Notes: generated by a model from the letters alone, not told the origin. A DNA stretch of 64,000 bases from RUG12519 sp045649685 (GCA_045649685.1 JAZRQJ010000012.1:22095-86094), one strand, 5' to 3'; counted from the stretch's first letter, positions 52,242 to 62,052 are shown. Made by a program: numbers and translations.

Positions 52242-53780
52242 TTGGGTAAATTAACAAAAATTTTATCGGTGGTGTGTAGTGCGTCCTTAATTTTTAGCGT
52301 ACCTTCTGTTAGTTTGGCAAATTTGGAAAAGAGAATGGAAAACGTACATAAAAATATAGCTAAATATGGAGAAAAATTAGATAAACAAATTGACGAAATA
52401 AAGAAAGATGTTGAATTAAAGAAGGAAAAATTGAATTTGGTTGAGAAAGAAATAGATAATTTGAAAAAGGAAATAGATAATTTATTAAAACAATCTGAAA
52501 AAGAGAAGGTTAATGAAGACATTGTTTTAAAAATTAATTCTAAAAAAAGTGATTTAGCAAAGGAAAAAGATCATTGTAATGAATGTAGAGACGTTTTAGA
52601 TAGTTTAACTGCTGTGTTGTTAAGTGATGAGCAGAACCAAAAGGATCAAGAATTGATATTATCTAAAAGTGTTGCTCAGGAAAATTTTTATAAGTCGTCT
52701 AAACAAGTTCAAGAATTAGAAAAAGAATTGGAAAATTTAGAAATATCAAAATATGAGTGTAAAGATTTAAAGATTGAATTAGAAAAGTTGACTGAAAAAA
52801 AACTACAAAGTGAACAAGAACGTAATAAGTTAAAAGAAGAAATAGAGCAGTGTAATAAGACACACGATAAGATATTCACAGAAAGAGCAGGTTTGGAAGA
52901 AAGAGCTAATCGTGAAATAAATTTATTGAAAAGAATGGATGCGCATAATAAGAAACTTTATAAAGTATGGACTATAATGTCATCAGGAAACCAAAATGAA
53001 AATAATGTGTTAGATGGTCAAAAAATAGAAAAAACTTGTGGTATATTTGCGGCTACTAATATTATAAATCATTTTGAATGTTCGTTTAAACGTGATGGAA
53101 TGCCAATACGTGGATTTAATGATGTGATAAAATTTTATTTATCGCATGGTGGTAAAAAAGAAAATTTAAATAAAGTTTTAAGTTATGAAGAATTGAAAGA
53201 ATTTTTACAGGCCAATATAGTTACTAGATTTCCAACGTGTGTGATATTTGATGTTGATGAGAATGAAATGAACACAATGAAATTTATTGACGTAATTCGT
53301 GATAGAAACATGAAAGTAGAGGTACGTAAAAAGATTAACAAAATTAGTACATATTATTTGGGTTATGAAGAGAGAACAAGCAATATATCAGATTTAAACG
53401 AAGAAATGCAGAAGCAAATGAAAAATGTAAAAGATTTTTTAGTTGCCCATTTTAAAGCTAATCGATTATCTAAATATAATGTTGCCCCAGTATTGAATTT
53501 GAATAATGGACATTGGCAAACATTTGCAACATATGATGAAATGGATAAGAGAATTTTATTGGTAGACTCTTCTTTGGATAACCCAGAGTGGGTTGATTTA
53601 GATGTTATAGCTAAGAATATCGTATCTGTACAAGAAGACAAGTTGAATTGGGGTCTTTTGTTTGCGGGGTCACAAGGCTTTAATAGCGACAGTGATTATT
53701 TTGGTGTTGACTTAGAAAATCCTCTGACAGATGACAAAAAGGAAAGAGTAATTAACAAGCTTTGTAATAATTTGATTTAA
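52242..53780 (+). CDS. Secreted coiled-coil protein with putative papain-like cysteine protease domain
   Basis: 512 residues. A signal peptide (ILSVVCSASLIFSVPSVSLA) leads into a coiled coil of about 200 residues (EKEIDNLKKEIDNLLK pattern). The C-terminal ~260 residues contain TCGIFAATN (Cys266), LNNGHWQTF (His424) and ILLVDSS (Asp442), in the Cys-His-Asp order of papain-fold peptidases such as Ulp1-like and C39-like enzymes. No family can be fixed from sequence alone. The start is a TTG, about 11 bases after GGAG. It has its own terminator. If active, it is an exported protease or deubiquitinase-like enzyme; this is inference. Confidence 0.75.
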   Translation: MGKLTKILSVVCSASLIFSVPSVSLANLEKRMENVHKNIAKYGEKLDKQIDEIKKDVELKKEKLNLVEKEIDNLKKEIDNLLKQSEKEKVNEDIVLKINSKKSDLAKEKDHCNECRDVLDSLTAVLLSDEQNQKDQELILSKSVAQENFYKSSKQVQELEKELENLEISKYECKDLKIELEKLTEKKLQSEQERNKLKEEIEQCNKTHDKIFTERAGLEERANREINLLKRMDAHNKKLYKVWTIMSSGNQNENNVLDGQKIEKTCGIFAATNIINHFECSFKRDGMPIRGFNDVIKFYLSHGGKKENLNKVLSYEELKEFLQANIVTRFPTCVIFDVDENEMNTMKFIDVIRDRNMKVEVRKKINKISTYYLGYEERTSNISDLNEEMQKQMKNVKDFLVAHFKANRLSKYNVAPVLNLNNGHWQTFATYDEMDKRILLVDSSLDNPEWVDLDVIAKNIVSVQEDKLNWGLLFAGSQGFNSDSDYFGVDLENPLTDDKKERVINKLCNNLI

Positions 53781-53794
53781 ATAATTGATGATAT

Positions 53795-53847
53795 AAGTTG
53801 TTAACAAAACATTGATGATTTGTTCGTTTTTTTGTTAACAACTTTTT
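53795..53847 (+). terminator. Terminator after the cysteine-protease-like gene
   Basis: AAGTTGTTAACAAAA (53795-53809) pairs perfectly over 15 bp with TTTTGTTAACAACTT (53830-53844) and runs into TTTTT. Confidence 0.85.
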
Positions 53848-53934
53848 AATTGTTTTTTAATTTTTGTCAGATAAAAATTTACTATAATACTATTGAAATA
53901 TAAATGTTTTATATAAAACGAGAGGTAAATGGTT

Positions 53935-54957
53935 ATGAGAACAAAAATTAGAGTAATAAAAAAATGATTTCTATGTTATGTGTTGCAAGTATAGCTGCGT
54001 CAAGTATTGGTTATTGTTCAGTTGGAGCTGTTAGTATTGCATCATCTATGGTTTCAAGTAGATCACTTGTAAATGAAGTTGGAGAATTAAATATAAGGCT
54101 TGATACTTTGAGTAATAACATAAAAAATTTAGAAGATAAGGGTTGGAATTATAAGGATGCAGGGCGTGTGAATGTTGGTGGCAGAGTTATTCCACAGAGT
54201 AGGGAACAGGATGAGGCATTATCTACTTTTGCTTCACGTATAATGCGGTTTAGATTTTATGTTGATAGATTAAAAGAAACCAATAACATAAAAAATGAAG
54301 CTGCTGTGGTTAGTCTTTCGGTTTTTGTAAATATGGTTTCTAGAGATATAGAGAAGTATTTGACTATTTCTAATTTTGATTTATATATGAATTGGACATC
54401 CGTTAGAAGAGATATTATTTTGAAAGAGAAAAGGATGAAAGAGATAGCACCAAAAATGATGGACGGTGAAGCAAATTTACAAGGGCGAAGCAATAATAGT
54501 AATATAAATAATAATATAAAAAACCACTTGAACGATAATGATACTGTTGATGTAGCTTCAAATTTGGTAGCTTGTATCTGAATTGAATAATGAGCAAAAC
54601 ATTATGAATAGAGACGCATTTATACAAAGTGGTAAATTTAAGGTAGTTGCGGATAAATTTAACATGGCGTTTAGTTATGGATGAAGAGGTTTTATTAATC
54701 CTCGAGCTAATTGTTTTGGAATTTCTTCTATAATAGCTGGACATTTATATAGCGTTGATCTAACTGAACAGGGAAAATATGTTGGGCAATATCCAATTTT
54801 GAATGAGCTATATGAAGCGTTCCAAAAATTAGTTGATTCATATGTTTTTGATAATGAGAATTTAAGTCAGGAACAGTTTAAAAACAAAGTTCATCAAAAT
54901 GCAGCAAAAGTAAATGGTATGTTAGATAGAACAGTAGATTTGTTAGGTATAGAGTAA
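53935..54957 (+). pseudogene. Decayed paralogue of secreted array member A
   Basis: The start ATG at 53935 (AGAGG upstream) reads MRTKIRVIKK and then hits TGA after an A7 run at 53958-53964. One more A would continue into MISMLCVASIAASS, the expected signal peptide. The frame from 53964 then stays open to a TGA at 54579. The downstream part continues in another frame, is broken by an in-frame TGA at 54682, and ends at 54957 with GQYPILNELYEAFQKLVDSY, matching the tail of the protein encoded at 50351-52069. At least three lesions are needed, so this is a pseudogene, though the first lesion alone could be a homopolymer error. Confidence 0.82.
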
Positions 54958-54968
54958 TATATTTAGTA

Positions 54969-55017
54969 GTTAACACAAAAAACCATGCACAAATAGTGCG
55001 TGGTTTTTTGTGTTAAC
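54969..55017 (+). terminator. Array-type hairpin terminator 2 (22-bp stem)
   Basis: The arms 54969-54990 and 54996-55017 pair over 22 bp with one G-T pair, around the loop AAATA. The core AACCATGCAC/GTGCGTGGTT is the array type; the outer GTTAACACA arm extends it. Confidence 0.88.
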
Positions 55018-55119
55018 AAAAAATTTACCACTAGTTTATTTAGAGTACATAAAAGTTATATATAATTATGCATTGTAAATTAATAATTAATTTAAACAAA
55101 ATATAAAGGTGGTAAATTT

Positions 55120-57267
55120 ATGAAATTGAAAGCAAACGTATTAAAACGAATTATTTCGGTGTTGTGTGCAATATCCATGTCAACATCATTTTTAATAACT
55201 TCTGCTGGAGCTATTGATACTAATAATGCGGAAGTTGTATATTCTATGCAATATTTAAATTCTTTACCTAAATTAGGAGAAGCTAATTTTGATAAATTTT
55301 CAGGAAAATATGAACGTGATGAAATTAAAGTGAATGATAAGCGTTTTAGCGATACGTTACAAGAGGAAAAGGTGTATGAAAATGTAAAATTTCCAAATGA
55401 GCTTAATGGAAAAAATATAAAAATACGAGAAAAAGATGTTTATGCTAACATCAAAAAGCAAGTACAGGATTTAAAAACCAAAGTTGAGGAAAGAAAATCA
55501 ATAAGTAAACATGGAAATTTACCTGAGGAGATGCGTTTAGCAAAAGCAATATATCGCTGGGTCGCTAAAAACATACCCTATGATGATGATAGTTTGAAAG
55601 TTGGAACTGATTATAGTAAAAATGGTGAAGAGAAAAAGATGTCTTTGAGAAAACCGCAAGACCCATTGTTTGTTTTTGATAGAAAAATGGGTGTGTGCGT
55701 TGGAAAAGCTAATCTTGTTAATTTAATGATGAGAATTGCTGGGATACCATCTGCTGTGATTGTATCAGAAGAACATGCGTTTAATGCTATTTATTTAAAA
55801 GATGCGGTTAATAATCGTGAAGGATGGACGTTGATAGATGCAACGTGGGGTGCTCCAAAATCTGATATGGAGTCTAAAGCAGGAGAAAAGATTGGAGGTA
55901 AGAAAGCGGACGAAATTAATAAAATGATTAAAGGAAAACAAAAGGCAGGTACTTGGTTTATGAGTACAGTGTTTGATATGAATGATGAATATTCTAAAAA
56001 GATTAATGAAATGCTTTGTGTTGAAGAATACTCTTTTAGAGAAAAGTATCTGAATAATAATGTTGAAATTGAAGAATATAACAAAAAGGTAGAAGAAAAA
56101 TTAAAACAGTTAAATGATTCTTGTTCGGGTGAAAATGGTTTTAAAATAAATAAACTTAAGATTGTTCAAGATGGATGGGATTTTATTGTAGAATATGAAA
56201 CCAATTTAACTAAAGACGGAGCTGAGGATTTGTGTAAAACGATTAGAAAGAGAAAGGAGGATGAAAGAGTAGAAGCGTTATTAAAAGGTAAGGGTGATGG
56301 TTGTCTTTATTATAAATTTGGTAAAGAAATATTTGATCAATCATATTTTGATGAACTTAATCGTGTTAATCAAGTGAAGGATTTTAACAAATTGGATAGA
56401 AGCAAGGAATATTGTAGTAACTTAAAAGCATTTTGTGATGGTTTGGTAAAAGAACATGAGGATGATCTTAGGAAAATTGATAAATTAAAAGTTCAAAGAG
56501 ATAACATAACACTAAAAGAAAAAAAAGATAAGATTGACGACATTTTTAAAAACATAAATGCAAAATTAGAAAAATATCTTGGAGATTTAAATGATCGGTA
56601 TAAGGATATTGTTGTTTTTAAAGATTTTAAAATTCAACAATCCAAAATAAGGATCTCAAGAAATTTGCTCTTATCCAGATTGTTTGCGAAAATGTCTTTA
56701 TCTGAAGAAGATGCCAGAGATTTTGCAAAAAAGGAAAGCGATTTGTCAGATAAAATGAAGCAATTCTTTCCGGCGTTTTATAATCGAGGAGCTAAATTTG
56801 AATATGCTAATGGTGAAATTATTGATTGGCCAGCACATAAATTTGAAGAAATAGTTGTTGGGAATTGGCATGATAGGGTTGAACGTGTAGAAAATTTACC
56901 TTGGGATATGCAAATAGATGGAGTAACTTATAGAGTGTGGAGAAGTGAAAAAGGTTATAGAGAAGGCTTTGAATTAATTGGAAATGAGAAAGAACCATTA
57001 TCGGATGTTGAAATATCGTTTGCTGTGACAAACCTAAAAGAACCGTTAAAGATAGGTAGTGGAATAAAATCTATAAAATTAAAAGGTAATGAGATTTTAG
57101 ATTTGTCTGAAGCTAAGCAATTAGAAAGCATTGATATAACTGATTCTAAAGCGTATGTTTTAGAAAATGGTGTACTTTATGAAAAAAATAGTGATACTTC
57201 CATAGGTAAAAAATTAAATGTGCCCAGTGGAGTTCTGATTGTAAGTAAAAAAGCTCAAAGACAATGA
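55120..57267 (+). CDS. Secreted transglutaminase-fold protein 1
   Basis: 715 residues. An array-type signal peptide (KRIISVLCAISMSTSFLITSAGA) precedes a transglutaminase-like core: KAIYRWVAKNIPYDDDS, Cys193 in GVCVGKANLVNLMMR, His219 in EEHAFNAIYL and Asp240 in TLIDATWGA. All three catalytic residues are kept. A charged helical middle follows, then a C-terminal part with BspA-like leucine-rich segments (KIGSGIKSIKLKGNEILDLSEA). Such folds act as proteases, peptidoglycan or protein cross-linkers; which applies here is unknown. AAAGGTGG precedes the ATG. Its upstream region and first 60 codons nearly duplicate those of the next gene. Confidence 0.83.
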   Translation: MKLKANVLKRIISVLCAISMSTSFLITSAGAIDTNNAEVVYSMQYLNSLPKLGEANFDKFSGKYERDEIKVNDKRFSDTLQEEKVYENVKFPNELNGKNIKIREKDVYANIKKQVQDLKTKVEERKSISKHGNLPEEMRLAKAIYRWVAKNIPYDDDSLKVGTDYSKNGEEKKMSLRKPQDPLFVFDRKMGVCVGKANLVNLMMRIAGIPSAVIVSEEHAFNAIYLKDAVNNREGWTLIDATWGAPKSDMESKAGEKIGGKKADEINKMIKGKQKAGTWFMSTVFDMNDEYSKKINEMLCVEEYSFREKYLNNNVEIEEYNKKVEEKLKQLNDSCSGENGFKINKLKIVQDGWDFIVEYETNLTKDGAEDLCKTIRKRKEDERVEALLKGKGDGCLYYKFGKEIFDQSYFDELNRVNQVKDFNKLDRSKEYCSNLKAFCDGLVKEHEDDLRKIDKLKVQRDNITLKEKKDKIDDIFKNINAKLEKYLGDLNDRYKDIVVFKDFKIQQSKIRISRNLLLSRLFAKMSLSEEDARDFAKKESDLSDKMKQFFPAFYNRGAKFEYANGEIIDWPAHKFEEIVVGNWHDRVERVENLPWDMQIDGVTYRVWRSEKGYREGFELIGNEKEPLSDVEISFAVTNLKEPLKIGSGIKSIKLKGNEILDLSEAKQLESIDITDSKAYVLENGVLYEKNSDTSIGKKLNVPSGVLIVSKKAQRQ

Positions 57268-57428
57268 GTTTATTAAATAAGAAATATATATGGAATTATC
57301 AAAAAACATAACCATATAAAACTTAATTCTACTAATGAAAATGTGATCATTTTGAAAAAGAAGTAGAAGAATGGATGCAATCGTTGGACAAGTTCATTTG
57401 TAAAAAAGTAAGTAATAAATATGTGATA

Positions 57429-57481
57429 GTTAAACATGAGAAAACCATGCACAAGATGTGTGTGGTTTTTTATATGTTAAC
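57429..57481 (+). terminator. Array-type hairpin terminator 3
   Basis: AAAACCATGCACA (57441-57453) pairs with TGTGTGTGGTTTT (57457-57469); outer GTTAAACAT/ATGTTAAC arms extend the stem. About 160 bases separate it from the gene stop. Confidence 0.82.
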
Positions 57482-57583
57482 AAAAAATTTACCATTAGTT
57501 TATTTGGGGTACATAAAAGTTATATATAATATGCATTGTAAATTAATAATTAATTTAACCCAAAATATAAAGGTGGTAAATTT

Positions 57584-60500
57584 ATGAAATTGAGAGTAAA
57601 AGTATTAAAACAAATTATTTCGGTGTTGTGTGCAATATCTGTGTCAACATCTGTTTTAATAACTTCTGTTGGAGCTATCGATACGAATAATGCAGAAGCT
57701 GCATTTTCTATGCAATATATGAATTCTTTACCTAAACCAGGAGAAGTTGGTTTTGATCGATTTTCAGGAAAATATGAACGTGATGAATTGGAAAATAATA
57801 AATATAACGACAAATTACAAAATAAACAGAAATATGATGTAAAATATCCAAAGGGTGACGATAATTTTGAAATTAAAGAAGAGACAATAGATGAAAAAAA
57901 GGCTTATGAAGAAATAAGACAAATAGTAAATGAGTTAAAACGAAAAGTCAAGAGAAGAACACCAAATAATGGTATATCTGATGAGATGGCACAAATGGGA
58001 ATACAATGTGGACAAATAAGTAAACACTATAAGATGCCTGAGAAGATGCGTTTAGCAAAGGCAATATATCGTTGGGTTGCTAAAAATATACCATATGATC
58101 ATGACAGTTTGAAAGAAGTGAAAGTACAAGATGGGAAAGAAGATAAAAAAATATTGTTAAGAAAACCACAGGATGCACTATATGTTTTTGCTAAAAGAAC
58201 AGGTGTATGTGCAGGAAAAGCTAATCTTACTAACTTAATGATGAGGATGGCTGGAATACCATCTGTAGTTATTGTATCAAGAACTCATGCATTTAATGCT
58301 ATTTATTTGAAAGATACGGTTAATAATCGTGAAGGATGGACATTGATAGATTCAACTTGGGGTGCTCCAGATTCTGATATGAGCCTTCAAACTGGTCAAG
58401 AAGGCAAAGAAGTTGTAGTCGAAAATAAAGAGCAAGAAAAAATAAACAAAATGATTAAAGGCACTGAAAATATGTCTTTGTTCTTTGCCGGAAAATATTT
58501 TGCTATGACTGGTGAGTATGCCGAACAAATTGATGATATGGTACGCATTTGTGATTTTGAATGGGAAAAAATGACTGATGTTGATATTGAAAAATTTAAC
58601 AAGGAACTAGAAAGAAAATTGAAAGAACTTAACGATACTAATTCAGGGCCAAATGGTTTTAAATTTAACAAGATTAGAGTTTTTAGAGATAAAAATGGAA
58701 AATGCTTGGTGGAATATGAAACTAATGTAGAACAAGATAAAGCTGAAGAATTTTACAAATATGTTCAAGAAAAACATATAGAAAACAAAGCAAACGACAT
58801 GTTGAAAATTACTAGTAAAGATTTTTCTACAAAGGGATTTGAAGAGTTAAATGATGAGTTAGTTAAAGCTATTAATAATATCAATAAATTAAACAACCGT
58901 AGTAATTTAACAATAAGTAAAGAATACTGTAAAGAATTTCAGATGTTGTGTGAAGATTTATTGAAAAAGCATAAGAAAGAACTAATAAGTAATGTTAACA
59001 TTGTGAGAAACTATGAGGATAATAGGAATAATGCATCTGAACAGGAGGAGGAAAAAGCTAATAAGGCAAAAGACAGAATAAAAGCCATAATTAACGATAT
59101 GAACCCAATAATAAAATCTGGGGTTGAAATGTTAAATAGAAAATATCAAGATATAGTTAAAATTAAAGAATTTGAAATATTTTATAGAGATAATATGTTT
59201 GATATGAGAGATGGGATTGGAGCAGTATCAGTAAATATGGAATTGGATTTACCTTTAGAGGATGCTGTAAAGGCTATAAAAAAACGACATGATTGGTCAG
59301 AGATGCAAAATTTTTTCCCAGGATTTTATGATAAATCAATTTCTTTTAAAGAAGCAAATGAGGATGTTATTGATTATAAGGCACACAAATTTGCAGAAAT
59401 AGTTTTTGGGAATTGGTTTGATGAACTCAAAAAAAATTCCGTTTTCAATTTACAAGTAGGTGGAGTAACATATAAATTGGCAGATTTTTGTGAAGAAGGT
59501 AAGCTTTCAAGATTTGAACTAACTGGAAATGAAAAAAAACCATTAGAAAATGTTAAAATATTACCTGATATATTAAATTTTGGAGTACCATTTAAAATAG
59601 GTAAAGGTATAAAATCTTTAACTTTACAAGGTAATGAAAAAATAGAACTTAGTTATTTTTCTAATTTAGAAAGAATTAATGCAGATAAATCTACCAAATA
59701 TTATGTCGATGGAATTGCGCTTTATACAAGAAATAAGGATGGTTCGATAGGAAATATTGAACATATATTTAGAAGCTCAGGCAAATTTGATGGAATAAAA
59801 TTTAGAATTAACGATGAAGAAATTGATGAAAAAATTAAGGTTGAAGAAGTAGAAGTATTTGATTTTGACCATAAACATCAAAATGTAAAATTACCGAAAT
59901 TCTTAACAGAATTCGCAAAGCGGTTTAATTTGCCAATAAAAATAGGCTATGGTGTAGAGTCTCTAATTTTAGAAAATGATGATTGTGTAGACTTGACTGA
60001 GGCTGCAGAGTTAAAAAGTTTGGATATAACTAACTCTAACAAATATATGGTAGAAAATGGTGAGCTTTATAAAAGAGATATCAATGGGGAAAAATGTGGT
60101 AAAATAGTTGTTTATAGGCCAATTCAAGTAATAGATCGAAAGGTTGAACAACAAAATAATGAATATCAAAAAACATTAAAGGAATATGAAGAAAAAAAGA
60201 GTGAATTTTTAATAAAACTTGATGAATTTAAAGCGTGGAAAAAAGAAAAAGGCCTAGATTATGAGAAAACTATAGACAAGAGAAATCAAGTTGTAGAATT
60301 GTTGAATAATTTAACAAACAAAAAAGATGTTAATAGAATGAAAGAATTCATAAAATTAGCAGATGAAGCCATAAAACAGATGGATGAATTTAAAGAAGAA
60401 TATAAACGAGTAAGAGAAGAGTATGAAAAAGTAAAGAAAAAATATGCTTCAAAACTTAAAGAACTTATAATTTGGTCTAATAAAAGTATAAAACCTCGCG

Positions 60501-61891
60501 AAGTTGTAGATGGATCAGAGTTAACAGCGTTGGTTAAAGGTTTAATGCGAAAATTTGATATTGAAAAAGCTAATAGATATGTGCAAATTGCTAATGAGAA
60601 TATAGATAAGATTGATAAATATATTATGTTACACAAAATAGAAAAAGCTAAAGATAAATTGATTGAAAATATTAATGAATATGATAATTGGTCAACATCT
60701 AAGGATATGCAAGGGGAATATAATGAAATTGTTAAACAAAAACGAGATGAAATTATAAAGCGTTATAATCAGATCAAGAACAATCCGACTAATAAAGATG
60801 TGACGGATTTTGAACAATCTGTAGAAGAAATTATTGGCGATATAACTTCAGTTAAACGTACATGTCTTTGGGATAAATGTCATAGCCAATATAAAAATTT
60901 AATGCAAAACAAGGAAAAATTTCTTAATTGGGCAAAATTGGTAGGAATAAATTCAGAAAAATATAAAGATATTTGGGATAAAAAGGCTGAAGCTACTGGA
61001 TTGTTTAAACCAAGTTTTAATTTCGATACAATTAACGAAAATGATATGGAAAAATTCTTAACATTATCAAAAGAAACTATAGATATGATGGAAGCGTTTA
61101 AGTCAAAACATGAACTGGACAAGGACAGTCCCGTACGAAAAATACAAGCTATTTGGAAAGGTCATATCTTTAGGAAAAAGGCAGAAGCATATAAGATAGA
61201 ACAAGAAAACTTAGAGAAAGAACAGGCAGAAAAAGAAAAGGTAGAAACAGAATACATAAAAGTATCTTCGGAATTTAATAGTATGGTTCAAAAGTTTAGA
61301 AATTGGAAATCAAAAATTGTTAACAACCAAATTAAAGATCTTACTTATGATAATAGAACTGGAGTAATCCATTTATTGCAAGATTTACAAAGCTCTAATA
61401 ATAGAAGTGTTGAAAAATTGCAGAAATTTATAGATTCAGCAAAAGCATCTATAAAAGAAATGAAAGAGTTTATGAGCGAAAAAAATGCTGATAAGGTAAA
61501 TAATAATGCTAATAAAGTAGTGAATAATGCTGAAGTAGTTAAAAATCCTGTATCCGATAAAGACAAAGAAAGACTTAATGCTTTTTATAATAAGGCAAAA
61601 GAAGTTATAGGACGAATTAATAAGGATGTATCAGATTTTAAAAATTGGTTATTGACTGAGCATAACATTAATTTAGAAGATGAAGATAATTTAAGAAAAG
61701 ATGATGAGCTTATTAATGGGGCTAAAAAGATTGTAGATGAAGCTAGGGAAGCTGTAACTAGTACTGAAGCAGAAATGGGCGAAAGTTATACCAATGAAAA
61801 AATTGCGAAGAAAGTCAATATTTCATTAATAAAAAGTAGTGTAGCGCTTAGAAAAAGCATTAAAGAATTTAAAGATAAAAATTCTAAATAG
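57584..61891 (+). CDS. Giant secreted transglutaminase-fold protein 2 with coiled coil and IQ motif
   Basis: 1435 residues. The first ~870 parallel the 715-residue neighbour: array signal peptide, transglutaminase core with Cys209, His235 and Asp256, helical middle, and leucine-rich-like segments, here in two copies. Residues ~850-1430 are an added coiled-coil region (KEEYKRVREEYEKVKKKY pattern) with repeated units of roughly 100-120 residues, each with a LW/NWS/AWK segment. Residues 1187-1197, IQAIWKGHIFR, match the IQ calmodulin-binding consensus IQ-x3-[RK]G-x3-[RK] exactly, followed by basic KKA. There is no wall-sorting signal or membrane helix after the signal peptide, so it is released. 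AAAGGTGG precedes the ATG. Confidence 0.83.
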   Translation: MKLRVKVLKQIISVLCAISVSTSVLITSVGAIDTNNAEAAFSMQYMNSLPKPGEVGFDRFSGKYERDELENNKYNDKLQNKQKYDVKYPKGDDNFEIKEETIDEKKAYEEIRQIVNELKRKVKRRTPNNGISDEMAQMGIQCGQISKHYKMPEKMRLAKAIYRWVAKNIPYDHDSLKEVKVQDGKEDKKILLRKPQDALYVFAKRTGVCAGKANLTNLMMRMAGIPSVVIVSRTHAFNAIYLKDTVNNREGWTLIDSTWGAPDSDMSLQTGQEGKEVVVENKEQEKINKMIKGTENMSLFFAGKYFAMTGEYAEQIDDMVRICDFEWEKMTDVDIEKFNKELERKLKELNDTNSGPNGFKFNKIRVFRDKNGKCLVEYETNVEQDKAEEFYKYVQEKHIENKANDMLKITSKDFSTKGFEELNDELVKAINNINKLNNRSNLTISKEYCKEFQMLCEDLLKKHKKELISNVNIVRNYEDNRNNASEQEEEKANKAKDRIKAIINDMNPIIKSGVEMLNRKYQDIVKIKEFEIFYRDNMFDMRDGIGAVSVNMELDLPLEDAVKAIKKRHDWSEMQNFFPGFYDKSISFKEANEDVIDYKAHKFAEIVFGNWFDELKKNSVFNLQVGGVTYKLADFCEEGKLSRFELTGNEKKPLENVKILPDILNFGVPFKIGKGIKSLTLQGNEKIELSYFSNLERINADKSTKYYVDGIALYTRNKDGSIGNIEHIFRSSGKFDGIKFRINDEEIDEKIKVEEVEVFDFDHKHQNVKLPKFLTEFAKRFNLPIKIGYGVESLILENDDCVDLTEAAELKSLDITNSNKYMVENGELYKRDINGEKCGKIVVYRPIQVIDRKVEQQNNEYQKTLKEYEEKKSEFLIKLDEFKAWKKEKGLDYEKTIDKRNQVVELLNNLTNKKDVNRMKEFIKLADEAIKQMDEFKEEYKRVREEYEKVKKKYASKLKELIIWSNKSIKPREVVDGSELTALVKGLMRKFDIEKANRYVQIANENIDKIDKYIMLHKIEKAKDKLIENINEYDNWSTSKDMQGEYNEIVKQKRDEIIKRYNQIKNNPTNKDVTDFEQSVEEIIGDITSVKRTCLWDKCHSQYKNLMQNKEKFLNWAKLVGINSEKYKDIWDKKAEATGLFKPSFNFDTINENDMEKFLTLSKETIDMMEAFKSKHELDKDSPVRKIQAIWKGHIFRKKAEAYKIEQENLEKEQAEKEKVETEYIKVSSEFNSMVQKFRNWKSKIVNNQIKDLTYDNRTGVIHLLQDLQSSNNRSVEKLQKFIDSAKASIKEMKEFMSEKNADKVNNNANKVVNNAEVVKNPVSDKDKERLNAFYNKAKEVIGRINKDVSDFKNWLLTEHNINLEDEDNLRKDDELINGAKKIVDEAREAVTSTEAEMGESYTNEKIAKKVNISLIKSSVALRKSIKEFKDKNSK

Positions 61892-61900
61892 AAATAATTC

Positions 61901-61937
61901 CAAAGAACCATACACAAACAATGTGTGTGGTTCTTTG
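61901..61937 (+). terminator. Array-type hairpin terminator 4
   Basis: CAAAGAACCATACACA pairs with TGTGTGTGGTTCTTTG around AACAA (16 bp, one G-T pair). It carries the same ACCATACACA core as the first array terminator. Confidence 0.85.
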
Positions 61938-62052
61938 CGTGTTCACAAAAAATTTACAACCAGTTTATTTTTTGGATACAAAAGTTTGTTATTATCAGAA
62001 CTCGTAAATTAATAATTTGGAGTTACGTGAGATAGAGGAAGGTGTCAAATCT

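Noticed and set aside
54682..54684. TGA read as Trp (alternative genetic code), because TGA interrupts an otherwise sensible frame
   Set aside because: Several intact genes end in TGA (for example argJ and the flippase-like gene) and Trp is written TGG throughout; the frame with this TGA carries other lesions, so a nonsense mutation is simpler.
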